Source: Magnolia sinica (Eukaryota; Streptophyta; Magnoliopsida; Magnoliales; Magnoliaceae). From it: a stretch of DNA of 64,000 nt. Position numbers and translations under genes: made by a program. Below are positions 37,945-49,200 of the stretch, in pieces. The stretch spans positions 69,983,158 through 70,047,157 of the forward strand of contig NC_080583.1 of assembly GCF_029962835.1 (NCBI RefSeq). The letters run 5' to 3'. Every line of letters begins with the position of its first letter. The stretch's first letter is position 1. The notes under the pieces were generated by a model. The model was not told the origin of the DNA. It worked only from the letters and a program-made list of their open reading frames with translations, and searched no databases.

Positions 37945-38148
37945 ATGAGGCAGAGGCAGGTAAGTGTTGTGAAGAAGGTAATTGCTACAATGACTGATGG
38001 GAAGGATGTTTTGTCATTGTTTACAAATGTTGTGAACTGCATGCAAACAGATAATCTGGAGCTGAAGAAGCTTGTATATTTATACCTTATAAACTATGCT
38101 AAAAGCCAACCTGATCTAGCTATAATTGTTGTGAATACGTTTGTAAAG
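37945..38148 (+). pseudogene. Captured exon of a beta-adaptin (AP complex large subunit) gene
   Basis: The plus strand reads [37 protein letters not shown] and [18 protein letters not shown], ending VNTFVK. This is the highly conserved N-terminal armadillo-like block of the beta subunits of AP-1/AP-2, which build clathrin coats. The exon ends at a perfect donor, AAG|GTAAGT (GT at 38149). The first codons (RQRQVSV) differ from the family's KRKDA, so the left edge is degraded. No neighbouring adaptin exon is recognisable and it lies inside the CACTA element, so I infer capture by the transposon. It is not a functional adaptin. Confidence 0.85.
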
Positions 38149-40060
38149 GTAAGTGCTTTCATGTAGCAGCCGTTTCTTGGAATTTGGTCTGCATCACCTT
38201 ATAGATTGGCATGTTGTAAAATCCATTTCCATTAATCAATGCACTTCCTGGCAATTACTCTTAGTATATGGTCCGGATGGTATTTGTTCATGAGTTTGAA
38301 TTGCTTGTCCTAACAAGTGCACAAGTTGGGATGGATTGGACTTCTATCTTGAGAAAACACCATGATTTCAGGTAGTTATTATTGTGTCTGATTTTGAGGC
38401 ATACATGTCCTAGTCTAGTTTATTAAAGCTTATATCTGTAGAGCATAGCAATGATACTTAAATACCATCTTCTATGCATTCATGGTAATGAGTGGGTCTT
38501 CTTTACTGGAAAAGATAGCCCATATCACATGCATTGACTACAACATATACCATCAGATGGCTATTAGCCGTTTAACCCATGCAAGCAAGCCTGCATGTTG
38601 AATTGGATGGTAAGCCTCATGGCATGGGTTGGCTTCTATAATGTGTTTTCATCTGCTAGATGGTGTATCATGATATACAAACAACACTTGCTTCTATATG
38701 GTAGTCAGTGCACAATGTATATTGTTTTCATGGTAGCATGACACCTTTCTCAAATTTTGATATGCTGTGCACATTCAAGCACCTTCATCTTTAATTTTTT
38801 TCAATAGACTAGCATGGTTTATTGTAACTTTAGGGCAAGTTGTGTATTGATGTATAGTTTTTGTGTTCTTTAATAATATTTAGAGGCAGTTTTCCTGCTC
38901 TTCCAAGAAAAAGGGAGCTGCCTCAAGCCCAGATGCATCTGTGAAAATCTCTGCTTTCCCAAACAAATTGCAAACAAATTGCAATTGTATTTGCAGGTGG
39001 TCCATGTGTGAAAATCTCTGATTTTGTGGGGCCCATTACAGATGACCCATGTACAAAAATCTTCTATATTGAAATACTATATTTGAGCATTTAAACAATT
39101 TGAACTTGGATGTCGATGGATCTATGTCAACCTCTATAGGTAGAAACTTTATTTTTGAAAATGCATATGAAGATGTCATTAGTCAGATGAAGGATTTATC
39201 TGTTGAAGCTGGTGGGAAGGGCACTTCCAAGAAAAAACTCATTAGTCAACGCAACCTTTTCTATGATATCATGGAATGCATTGAGGTTAGTACTCTTGTG
39301 AAGTGATTTTGAATGTTTGACAGATATATTGTAAGTGTATTTTTTATTTCTTTCGCATTGATAAATGCTAACTGATGCTCTCTTCATGAAAGTGGATGAT
39401 ACTGTTGGTCTTGAAGGTACTAAAAAGGTAGCTGTTCTTGTTGAATATGTCTCACCTTCTTCCAATGCTCAGCCTGCAACTACATAAGATAGTGCCTTTG
39501 TTCCTACTTCACTTCACATGGTAAGTGTAGCACTTCACTTTTTCCTTACCACATGGTTCTGCTGATCCGGTTCATGCAAATTACTACATGGTTCTCTTTT
39601 CTATACCATTCTCTTGCTCATGGTCTCTAATAACCTATAGTTGTTCCTGACTCTTTCAAGTTTTGTAGTATTCTACAAGAAAAGAGATTCATACTTCTAT
39701 ACCGCATGGGCATTTTTACTCCATTTGTACTCATAATTGTTCTAAGAGCACTCCACAAGAACATTTTTTGTGCAGGTGACTGCAACATACCCATTAATGC
39801 AACTCTCGTCTACGACAATCTTTTCATTGGAATTTACAAGTGAAGATCCAAAAAGATGGAGAGATTTTATGGCATTGGGGAAGATGAGAAGGCCACTTAG
39901 GTGTGATGGTAAGCTTCTTTTATAGTTCTTTTATCTTGAAATTAAACTTTACCCACTATTTCGTTAACGGTGTAGGGTACTAAAAAGGTAGAAATGTACT
40001 TAATTTCTTTTTTTTTTAATCTTGTCTTTCAGGTTGCAGGTAGAGACAAATGATGCCTAG
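38149..40060 (+). other. CACTA 3' region with unidentified exon-like pieces
   Basis: Mostly non-coding. Three open stretches bordered by splice-like signals stand out: 39091-39291 (EDVISQMKDLSVEAGGKGTS, then GTTAGT), about 39391-39489 (VDDTVGLEGTKKVAVLVEYV), and 39779-39909 (GCAG before, TFSSEDPKRW-like text FTSEDPKRWRDFMALG, then GGTAAG). I do not recognise them. They may be further captured host exons or a degraded end of a transposon gene. Confidence 0.4.
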
Positions 40061-40067
40061 ATGGAGG

Positions 40068-40072
<5 letters not shown>

Positions 40073-40149
<77 letters not shown>
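40073..40149. repeat. TA dinucleotide microsatellite, about 77 bp
   Basis: Uninterrupted (TA)n of nearly 40 units. Confidence 0.97.
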
Positions 40150-40152
<3 letters not shown>

Positions 40153-40339
40153 GGACATTTTTCAATTTATTAATGTAAATATTATACATTTTTCATTGTA
40201 AAGTAATACAATTTTATTTAATATTCATTTATAATTGTGTTGTACAACATTTTTTATATTCTAAATATTTAAAAAGAATATAGGTTCCAATTAAATATAA
40301 AAATGAATGGATTAAGGAAAAAAGCTAGAGATGTTTTTT

Positions 40340-40630
40340 GAGGATCATTACCAGCGTTTCGGAACCTTTTTACGATGCTTACGTAGACTTTTACTAGCGC
40401 TTTTCTATTTTTAGCGAGTCTTTCCCAGCAGTCAGTAAAAGCGCTGGTAAAGGACAATAATCGGCGGTTAAAGTTTCTTTCTAGCGGCGGCCATACAAAA
40501 CGCCGGTAAAAGTGTCCAACCGCTGGTAACTCTACCGACACGTATCTGAACGCCGGTAAAACATTTAGCTGTGGTTTTACATATTTATTGGCAGTTTTGG
40601 CCGCCGGTAAAGACCACTTTTCTTGTAGTG
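40340..40630 (+). repeat. CACTA right subterminal repeats and terminus
   Basis: Seven to eight copies of a motif close to CGCCGGTAAA occur in both orientations: GCGCTGGTAAA near 40440, CGCCGGTAAAAG near 40500, CGCCGGTAAAAC near 40550, GCCGCCGGTAAAG near 40600, plus reversed copies near 40350 and 40392. They run up to the inverted end TTTCTTGTAGTG at 40630. Confidence 0.85.
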
Positions 40631-42059
40631 GTAGAACCTTGCCCATGGGCTGTCTCACGGGCTGTAGAGGAATTGGGAAAAGAAGGAATGTTCTTTGGGT
40701 TTTGGGAGAGCAGAGGAAGAGCATCTCAGCTTAAAGAGGTTAGAGCGAGGGTCGGTCTGCTCGGGGGATGGGGATGACTGGGTGCAGGAGTCAGGTTATG
40801 GAAGAAAGGGGAAGAATCTACTAGAATTTGAGCATCTTCAAAAGCCACTTTCCTTCTAGGAGATGCAATGGGGTAGGAATTCTTTGCCACAGTATCATCG
40901 TCTTCCGAAGATTCTTCAAAGGATTTCCTAATTTTTTTAGGGTTGTGGCCCTCCGAGAGAGAGCTCTACACACTTCTACAATGGTTCAGCAACTTGGAGG
41001 TCGGAAAGGGAATGTGTTTTGTGTATTGTGTTTCAGGGATACCAGATTCCGAAGTGAGATCCTTTGAATTATCTGGCTTGGATGCATACGATTGAGTTGC
41101 CGAAGGGGCATTTTCCCTAGCACCTTGGATGGAGGATCCCTTAGGAGAGTGTTGGGCATTTCCATAACCGCCTAGGATAGGGGGACTATTGATGGGGTAT
41201 GGGATGTAATCCGGAGTGCCATGGGGGCAGGGAACGATGGGGGATTCTTTGGCATTTTCGCAAACAGTTGGAAGGTTCATATTCCTAGTAGTGACTGGGG
41301 TATTTTCACAAACATCTAGCATGGTTGAATTCCGGGTTGGAGCTGCAACAAGACTCATTGGAGTATGCTGGAAAGCAGATGGAGGTAGTGCTACAATGGG
41401 GGCCTGCAGGGTGGCGGGCAACTTCCAGGGGCGGTGGAGCTGGGTGGTGAAAAACCCTCTCAACCCACTATCTAGTGGAGACGTCTGGAGCTCTGGTAAG
41501 GTCTTGGTGATCACCAATTGGAGGCGAATGAGGTGGATTCAACATGCCCCAAATCCAATATTCTCTATTGGCCACAACCAATTTCCAAACCTTTTGGGTA
41601 TCTACGCCCAACTGAAGGATAACCTTGATTCTAGCTCCAATTTGAACGAGGCCAAGGGCAGAGCATCTCTCGATTTCCATGACTTTACCAAAAGTTTTCC
41701 TCAAACTAATGAAGACTGATTCAAGCCATGCATGAGCGGGGATCCCGAACAGTGAGATCCGGACACCTTCCTCAGCGAGGTCCCTTGGTGGGCTCCGTTT
41801 TGAAGAAGATGAGGAAACTGTCTGGAGCTATTCGGGTGATATCGATTGCAGATGCAGCATACCTGGAATCAGTCAATGCCTGAAAGAGACGAATGAGAGA
41901 GATGCTTCCTTTCTCAGCTTGGGCCACCAGCGCCAGCTTAAATTTCTGCAGATTTCTCTCTGCCTCTCTACGATCAGCTAGGAAAGAGAGACTTCCGGAT
42001 GGTATCACCACCCGGGCTGGGGTAAATGCTGTCTTTGGGGTAAAATTACCATGGTCCAT
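40631..42059 (-). pseudogene. LINE ORF1 (DUF4283-type), N-terminal and middle part
   Basis: The minus strand from 42059 reads MDHGNFTPKTAFTPARVV, then a DUF4283-like RNA-binding region: AIDITRIAPDSFLIFFKTEP, RISLFGIPAHAWLESVFIS, MEIERCSALGLVQIGARIKV and VVANREYWI (41540-41850). A low-complexity Pro/Ser/Thr-rich stretch follows (40966-41500). Frameshifts lie near 41770 and 41500. The text is cut at 40631 by the CACTA element and resumes at 14785. The LINE 5' end must lie between 42060 and the UGT gene, but I could not place it. Confidence 0.78.
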
Positions 42060-42334
42060 TTATTAGGTGGCCCACGTGCGCATCAGGAAGATGGATGGTT
42101 CAGGCAATATTACAAACGGTACAACAGATGGAAAGTCTTTAAATATGCCATGGATAGAGGAAAAAAAAAGGCTCTCAGACATCAGGTGGGCCACATTGAA
42201 TATGGACCGTTTCTCATCTTTTTTTCAGTCTTCCCATACTTGTGTAGCCCCAGTGACGAGTTAACCAGCTTGATTTTATAACCATAGCCTGTTCACAGCG
42301 GCGCCCACCTAATGAATGGCTCATCTCTTTCACC

Positions 42335-43224
42335 CTAACACTTCAGCTTGACTGCTTCAATGAAATCGTTGAAATTCTTAAACGAAGATCCTCCTTCGGC
42401 AACATTCTTTCAGGCAGTCTGCATGAGCTCTAAAGATCTCACTCTTATACCCTCATCACCAAGTAATTCATCCAGCTTTCCCTTAATCTCTTCTTTGGGT
42501 ATGATCCCACTGGAATCGTGTTTCAGCTGCAACCCAACCTTCCAAATATCAGAAATAAATATTTGATTTTGTAACTGGTCAGCAAAGTAAGGCCAGCACA
42601 AGAAAGGAACTCCATTGCTCATCCCTTCCATGGTCGAGTTCCACCCGCAATGGGTCAAGAAGCACGAAATCGAAGGGTGGGCCAGCACCGTTTGTTGAGG
42701 TGACCATCCAACAATCCGCCCACGACCCGCCACTCTGGCTTCAAAGCCATCTGGATAAGCGTCCGATGATGCACCAGTGAGGTCTGGTCGAACGACCCAT
42801 AGGAACGAACGGTTGGAAAGTTCGAGCCCAAGTGCCAGTTCGTGGAATTGACGTCGGTCGAAGATAGTAAAGCTACCAAAAGCAATGTAAACTACTGAGC
42901 AGGCAGGCTGTTCATCGAGCCAGCTTAGGCAAGTGGAATCTTCAGGCCAGAAGTTCCCTTCGAGTCGCCCAAGTCGTCTTCCTGCGAGAAGAGGGCCGAT
43001 TGGTAGGATGTTTGGGTACAAGTCAAAGGCGGATTGTTCAATCTCGTAGAATGAGTTGCAAAGAAACCAGTCGGCGAATTTAACAGCTCGGCTGCATTCG
43101 AATAAGTATCGGAAGATGGACTTTTGTGTGTCACGGTCACCGACGCAGATCCACACTAGGTGATTGGTGCTGAATTCTGGCATGGTCGGGGAGAGCTTGA
43201 TCATTTGATGTTTCGTTGGAAATC
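42335..43224 (-). CDS. UGT83A-like gene, exon 2 (UDP-sugar-binding half)
   Basis: It begins after TTTTTGCAG. SCLSWLDEQPACSVVYIAFG is the usual linker-loop and sugar-binding text. The PSPG box spans about 42590-42720, including THCGWNSTMEGMSNGVPFLC and the closing DQ. The frame is open from 43224 to the TGA at 42412-42410. The remaining 24 family-like codons end at TAG 42335. Confidence 0.9.
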
Positions 43225-46200
43225 CTGCAAAAATATTGAATCACTGTCAGGATCAATTACATAGCGTATGTATCTTCCAAGGTATCGGTGCAAATGGGGC
43301 CCTCCATCATGGCTACCATGTCAGGCATAGTTCCCATAGTTGGATGGCAAGCATGTAAAGAATCTGCATTCATCACGTCATATATTCTTTAAGCGTGACA
43401 TGTACGAGAAATCGGGGTAGTAAACTCGTGAAAGTGTGCCACAGGTGCACACGTAGATTTAATCGAGCAACGTATATAAGCTGAATTTGGATAATTGGAC
43501 TTTTAGATAGCCACAGGTATCCAATAAACCTTGGGTGATTTTATTTTATCTTATTCTAATTTCTCAGCCAAATTGAGTTTGGTTCAGGTCTCCTATTTTG
43601 TACCCAGTGATAGAACTAACTGGTTTGGAGTTTCTTTATTTCATATGCATGTAAATGCATTTGAGATAGCTTATTTACAACACGAATGTGTCAAGTGGCA
43701 TGTGGATGTGTAAACCCAACAATGCAAATGTTGTTGTTTGATGTGGACCTAACCTGAACCTGATTTGAGGCCTAGGTTCAAAGATCTGATGGGTACCCGA
43801 CTTTTGATGTGGATGTCCATCATGTGGCGCCCACCTTCAATATCCACTGCCCATCTTTTGGAGCCTACCTTTGATGTGAACCATGCATCATGTGGGCCCT
43901 ACCTTCAATGTGGGTTTCCATCATGCGGGGTTCGCCTTCCATGTGGGCCATTCATCATTAAGGGCTGAACTTTGATGTGGACCACCTATTCTTTGGGACC
44001 CTTTGGTGTGGGTAATCTATAATGTGGGCCCACCATCAATGTTCATCATGTGGAGCCCACTAATGTGGATCGTACATCAAGTGGGCCCTACCTTTGGTGT
44101 GGTCCATCCATCATGCAGGGCACTTTTTATATGGACAGGCTATCATGTGGAGAAGGGAGAGAGAGAGAGAGAGAGAGGGAAAGTAAAACTTCAAAAAGTT
44201 AGAAATATATTTATTTTATTATTATTATTATTATTTTTTTATTTTTTTTTACATCCCCATGAATAACTTTAAGGTATTAAGTTACTTTTGAAGATTGTTT
44301 ACCCGACTTAGACAAGTAACTTCTTTGCTGTTAAGAAAAAATAAAAATAAACAGTTACTAAACCGAAGTCACTTCCTAAGCTAACGTTAAGTTATTCTAA
44401 TAATTAATAAAATGTAAATGTGGATAGAGTCGATGCAACTTAACATGCTCGTTGATTGAATAGAACCACAACCTCACCAAAATAAAGATATAGGCTTTGC
44501 CAACACAACTTGATGTTTCATGAAAATCTATCTATTTAGTCACATGTGATACGTGTGCGTTGGATGTATCGAGTGTGCCAGAGCCAACAATGGCTCAACA
44601 ATTGCATAGAATAAAGTGATTTGTGAAGGAGAGGGCTTGTCTTTTTAATGTGTTCATTTTCCCTTTGGAGAAAAGGACATTCAACAAAGCGTGTGATAGC
44701 TTATGCCATTCAATAATAAAAATAGTTAAAAAGAATAAAACTAGGTCAAAGCCGCTCAATTTAATAGATAACTTTTAATTATACTCGATTGGAAAAGTAA
44801 ATAATAAAAAACCAAAAGGATTACTAATGATAATCTATTCATAGCAAGATAGTCATTGGGAACGACTATTTGTTTGTGGCAAAAAGAATATTGGGCACGA
44901 AAATTAGATCGCCATCTAAATTATCTTTTGTGGCTAAACGGTCATCAGGAACAGCTAACCATTTGCTAGGGGCTGAGCTTCATTATGTGAGACAATCGTG
45001 GTTTGCAGGAAAAGGGTAGAGGTTTGTTCATAATGTGGCTTACTTCATGGCCGGACAATTATTGTGACAACTATCTGTTCATTTAACATGACCAAGTTCT
45101 ATGATTAGATGACTAACAATGGAGGGATATATGATGGTTCGTTCATCGCATGGCTTGGTTCATAGCGAGATGATCAATGGAAAATGATAATCCATTCATT
45201 ACTCCACGTGATTGAGCTTCATGGCAAGAGGGCCATTTGGAAAACAATTGACTATTCATCACTCAGCCACACATTTCTTGACGAGAAGGCCGGTGAATTG
45301 AAATCTTGTTCGTCACTTCGGGTCGTCACGTTTTGGTGAGATTGTCGTTGTAATGAGTAATCGTTTATTGCTTAGATCCTAACTCTATAGGTAATGTTGT
45401 CATGGAACGGCCACCTATTCGTTGCTTGAGTGGGCTCCATGGCAAGGCAACTATATTTAAACGCCAACTTGTTTATAACTTAATCAAACTTCATAGTGAG
45501 ATGCTTGAGCATATTCCCTAGGCACATGGCAAGATGGCCACATTGACAATTCGTTTGAGACCTAGAGATCTACATAAGTCCGGCGACATGATTGTAAAAA
45601 CATGGTAAATGACTATCATATCCTAATCTTCTTAATTCAATTAATTGATTTTGCAGCATTGCGCTAGCTTTACAAGGAATGAGTTAGATTGAAGAAAAAA
45701 ATAATATTGGTAAGTGTTCACGGAGGATGGAGTATGGGTAGTGTTGCACTTGGAAATGTAGTGTTGTATTGTATTGGAGTAGAGTGGACACCAAGCTCTT
45801 CATTCTCTATTGCATTTATAGATATGTAAGACAGTTTGTCAGAGACACGTATTGAAATAGTTGCCTAGATCTTCTTTTGATTGATTGGCCAATTTGCAAA
45901 TGTAGCCTATTATACTTTTTAACTCAAGATAAGTTTGCGGAATTTTCATTCAATTTGTCAATAAACTTGCTTTTGGATGTGCGTAGCCAATCATATTGGC
46001 ACCATGTATCTCTATTGATCACTACCATATTTAATCATGCGAATTAGAGATTTCTACTTATGGCTTCATGTATATGTAGCCACTCGACTTGTATCATGCG
46101 TCATGAGAAGCATCACCGCTAGCTAAAACAACGGTCGTAACTTTGTTTCTAGGCTGTTACGGAGCATATGACCTCTCTCGTATTGCTCATATCATGGACT

Positions 46201-49200
46201 AACTTTTACTCATGCATGATGACACGTGTCTTATGGTAGCAACATTTCTTATACTTCATGATTTCCTCCTACCGATCACATTGGTTATGAGGATTTCATC
46301 TTGATCTTCCTTAAAGTAGTGCCACCACATCTCAGCTTACTATCCGTCCGATCTGGCACAATCAAAGGGAGCGTGTATAGAAGGAACCCTTCCTTTCATC
46401 ATCAAATGGATGCATTTTGGCATTGACAGTTGGTTGCCTACAAACGGCTCTAACTTCCTCATTAATAGGTGGTCGGATCCCCTCTAGATGGTTTGTAAAA
46501 TAAGAATATTTTAAGGCCTATTATGATGAAAGTCCCACCTTCAACAGTCTATAAAATGCACTCGTTAAAGTTCACCCTCTAATTCCGAAATTAGACAAAT
46601 CCAATCCATGTTGGGATGGGCACGGCAAACATCAAAACCTTCTAGACTGTTTTTGGAGCCCAACATGTTGTTCATATGCTATCCAATTCATCTAGAAGAT
46701 GAGAACTACCATGATGAATGGAAAACCCAAAAATCAGTTAATCTCAAAACTCAAGTGGTCCATGTCACATGAATTTAAAAGTTTTAGGCATGATTTTACA
46801 TGTTGAAAAAGTCTTAAATCTGATTTTGGGTGTTGCTCGACCAGTCGTGGGAGCCGCTCGACTCAAAGTCCAGCAACTTGAGATTTTTAGTATCCGGGCT
46901 GCTCGACTGGTCGTGGGGATGTCTCGACCGGTTGTAGGGGTCCTACGACCAGTAGTATCCTCGGCTCAACTAGTCGTAATTACGCAGATTCATTTCCGAA
47001 TCTGATGCGGACTGCGAAAATTTGAGTCAGTCTTTCGCAAGGTGCGAAATGAAATTTCCTAAACTATAAATAGGGGTCCCTAGGGCTTTTCTAGATATAA
47101 TGAGAAATAATTCTAAAGCTTTCTAAAGGGGTTTTAGGGAAATCAAATGGTGTAGCAAGGGTGAGATTCGAGGTTGTTCGAATCGGGTAAGTCCTCTCTC
47201 TTGTAAGTTTTTTTCATAGTGGATTTCTGTCACTTTGTGCCGTGGTTTTTTCCAGCAAGGGTTTTCCACATTAAAACTTTGTATTCTTCTATGATTGCTT
47301 GTTACTATTGAATTGTTATCCTAGATCTAGATCTGTGTGGATACAAATCCCCAACAAGTGGTATCAGAGCAATCGTTGGGGCGCAGATTTGAACCTGCAA
47401 GATTAGTAATAATGGGAAACGGCAAGTTTAATATTGAGAAGTACTCAGGAAAAAATAATTTTAAGTTATGGAAGGTTAAGATGATTAGCCTGTTAACCAA
47501 GCAAGGCGAGATTAAGGCTCTTGAGGAGTGAAAATCTACCATGAAAGATGATGAATGGAAAAACCTTGATAGTAATGCTTTAGCTTCTATCCATTTATGT
47601 CTCACGGATGAGGTTCTTTATAATGTTTTGAGGGAGAAAACTACGGCTGGTTTGTGGGCAAAGTTAGAGAACATCTATGCAAAGAAGTCCTCTAAAAATC
47701 ACCTGCACTTAAAGCTAAAATGTTATACCTTCAAGATGGCAGAGGGTGGAGATCTAAAAGCCCATATCAGCAACTTTAATAAATTGATGTGCGAATTGCT
47801 GGATATGGAGGAAGTGGTCAAAGATAAGGAACATGCATGTATATTGTTGAATTCTCTTTCTGCATCATATGAGTCTTTCAGGGACACGATGTGCACTGCA
47901 AATAAAACCCTAAGTGTTGACACCATTATCTCAACCCTTCAAGGAAAGGCTATGAGAAAGTTAAACGGTGACATGGGTGCATCTTCCGATACACTGATTA
48001 CGAGGGACAGAGATTCTGAGAGAGGTACATGATCCTCAAGACCTAGATCCAAATCCAAGGGCAAGGGCAAAGGAAAATTATAGTGTTAGAATTGTGGGTT
48101 ATCTGGACACATGGAGAAGGATTATAGAAATCCTAAAACAAAGAAAGAAAATTCAGTGGCTTCTTCCAAGGAAGCCAATGTGGTCACATCTGATGAAGAA
48201 TCAAGTGGTGGTGATGTTCTGTCCGTTTTCATGATTGGTCACTTACATGACAATTATAAAGACGAGTTGATACTTGACACAGGAGCATCTTATCATATGA
48301 CTCCTCATCGGAATTGGTTCGCCAGTTACAAGGAATGCGATGGTGGACAGGTTTTTATGGGCAATGAAAATGCCTGTAATGTTGTGGTTATTGGCACGGT
48401 GAGTATCAAGATGTTTGATGGGATGGAGTATACCTTGACTGACGTCAAGCATGTTCCTGATATGAAGAAAAGTCTGATTTCTCTCGGTGCACTCGAGGCT
48501 ATAGGGTGCAAGTTCACTGGTATTGATGGTGTCCTTAAAGTTTTAAAAGAAGCACTCATGGTTATGAGAGCTCAGAGGCATGGAAACCTTTACAGGTTAT
48601 TGGGAGCACTTCGGCAGGTAGAGCGGCAACAGCTATTGCAGACTTCACGTCTCTACGTATGTAGCATGCTCGTCTGGGCCACGTGAGCGAGCGGGGCATG
48701 AAGGTACTTTCTGATCGGTGTTTGATTTCAGTTTTTAAAAATTCTGATTTAGATATATGCAAGCATTGTATATATGGTAAACAATCTAGACTATCTTTTA
48801 AATCTCGAAAACATGTTTGTAAGGGAGTGCTTGATTATGTGCACTCTGATGTATGGGGGTCATTGCCAGAAGTTTCTATTGGGGGGTCGTCATGGTTTAT
48901 TTCATTCATTGATGACTACTCCAGGAAAGTTTGGGTTTACTTCATGAAACGTAAATCTGAAGTTTTCACCATATTCAAGTAATGGAAGGCAATGGTGGAA
49001 AAATAGTCAAGGCAAAAAATAAAGGTTTTAAAGACTGACAATGATGGAGAATTTATTTCCACTAAATTTAATGATTATTGTAAGGATAAAGGGATCATCA
49101 GACACAACATAGTGCGCCACACGCCTGAGCAAAATAGTGTAGCTGAGCGAATGAATCAAACTCTCTTAAAGAGGGCCAGATGCATGTTAAGTAATGCTGC

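Larger units (their letters stand above)
14786..40630 (+). mobile_element. CACTA (En/Spm) DNA transposon carrying a nested retroelement
   Basis: The left end is CACTACAAGAAATC (14786) and the right end is the inverted TTTCTTGTAGTG (ending 40630). These are perfect CACTA-type termini over 12 bases. The 3-bp flanks are GGA on the left and GTA on the right, a one-base-different target duplication. Between them on the plus strand lie a TNP2-type transposase gene (31566-35225) and a TNP1/Transposase_24-type gene (35285-37247), both broken. Subterminal repeats are present at each end. Without the 11.67-kb Athila-like element inside it, the transposon is about 14.2 kb. Two host-like exons (16631-16706 and 37945-38148) suggest gene capture. 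It interrupts LINE ORF1. Confidence 0.9.
5338..42060 (-). mobile_element. L1-type plant LINE, decayed and repeatedly interrupted
   Basis: Five separated blocks on the minus strand belong in one order to a single plant L1 element: ORF1 N-terminal part (40631-42059), ORF1 end (14458-14785), ORF2 endonuclease and linker (13470-14465), pre-RT segment (about 9188-9477), and RT (5338-6813). Protein similarity runs across each gap, which shows the blocks were contiguous before insertion. The element carries several frameshifts and stops, including TGA for Trp in the ILIW motif at the ORF2 start and TAG for Trp in the FW(K/R)QKSR motif near 9465. Its 3' end is not visible because the copia element interrupts it at 5337. 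Assignment to one copy is inference from order, strand and the absence of overlap. Confidence 0.8.

Noticed and set aside
40269-40724. 151-codon minus-strand frame
   Set aside because: It crosses the CACTA right end into LINE ORF1, so it is a chance fusion of two unrelated sequences.
47337-47605. Minus-strand frames opposite the copia gag
   Set aside because: Shadow frames of the plus-strand element.
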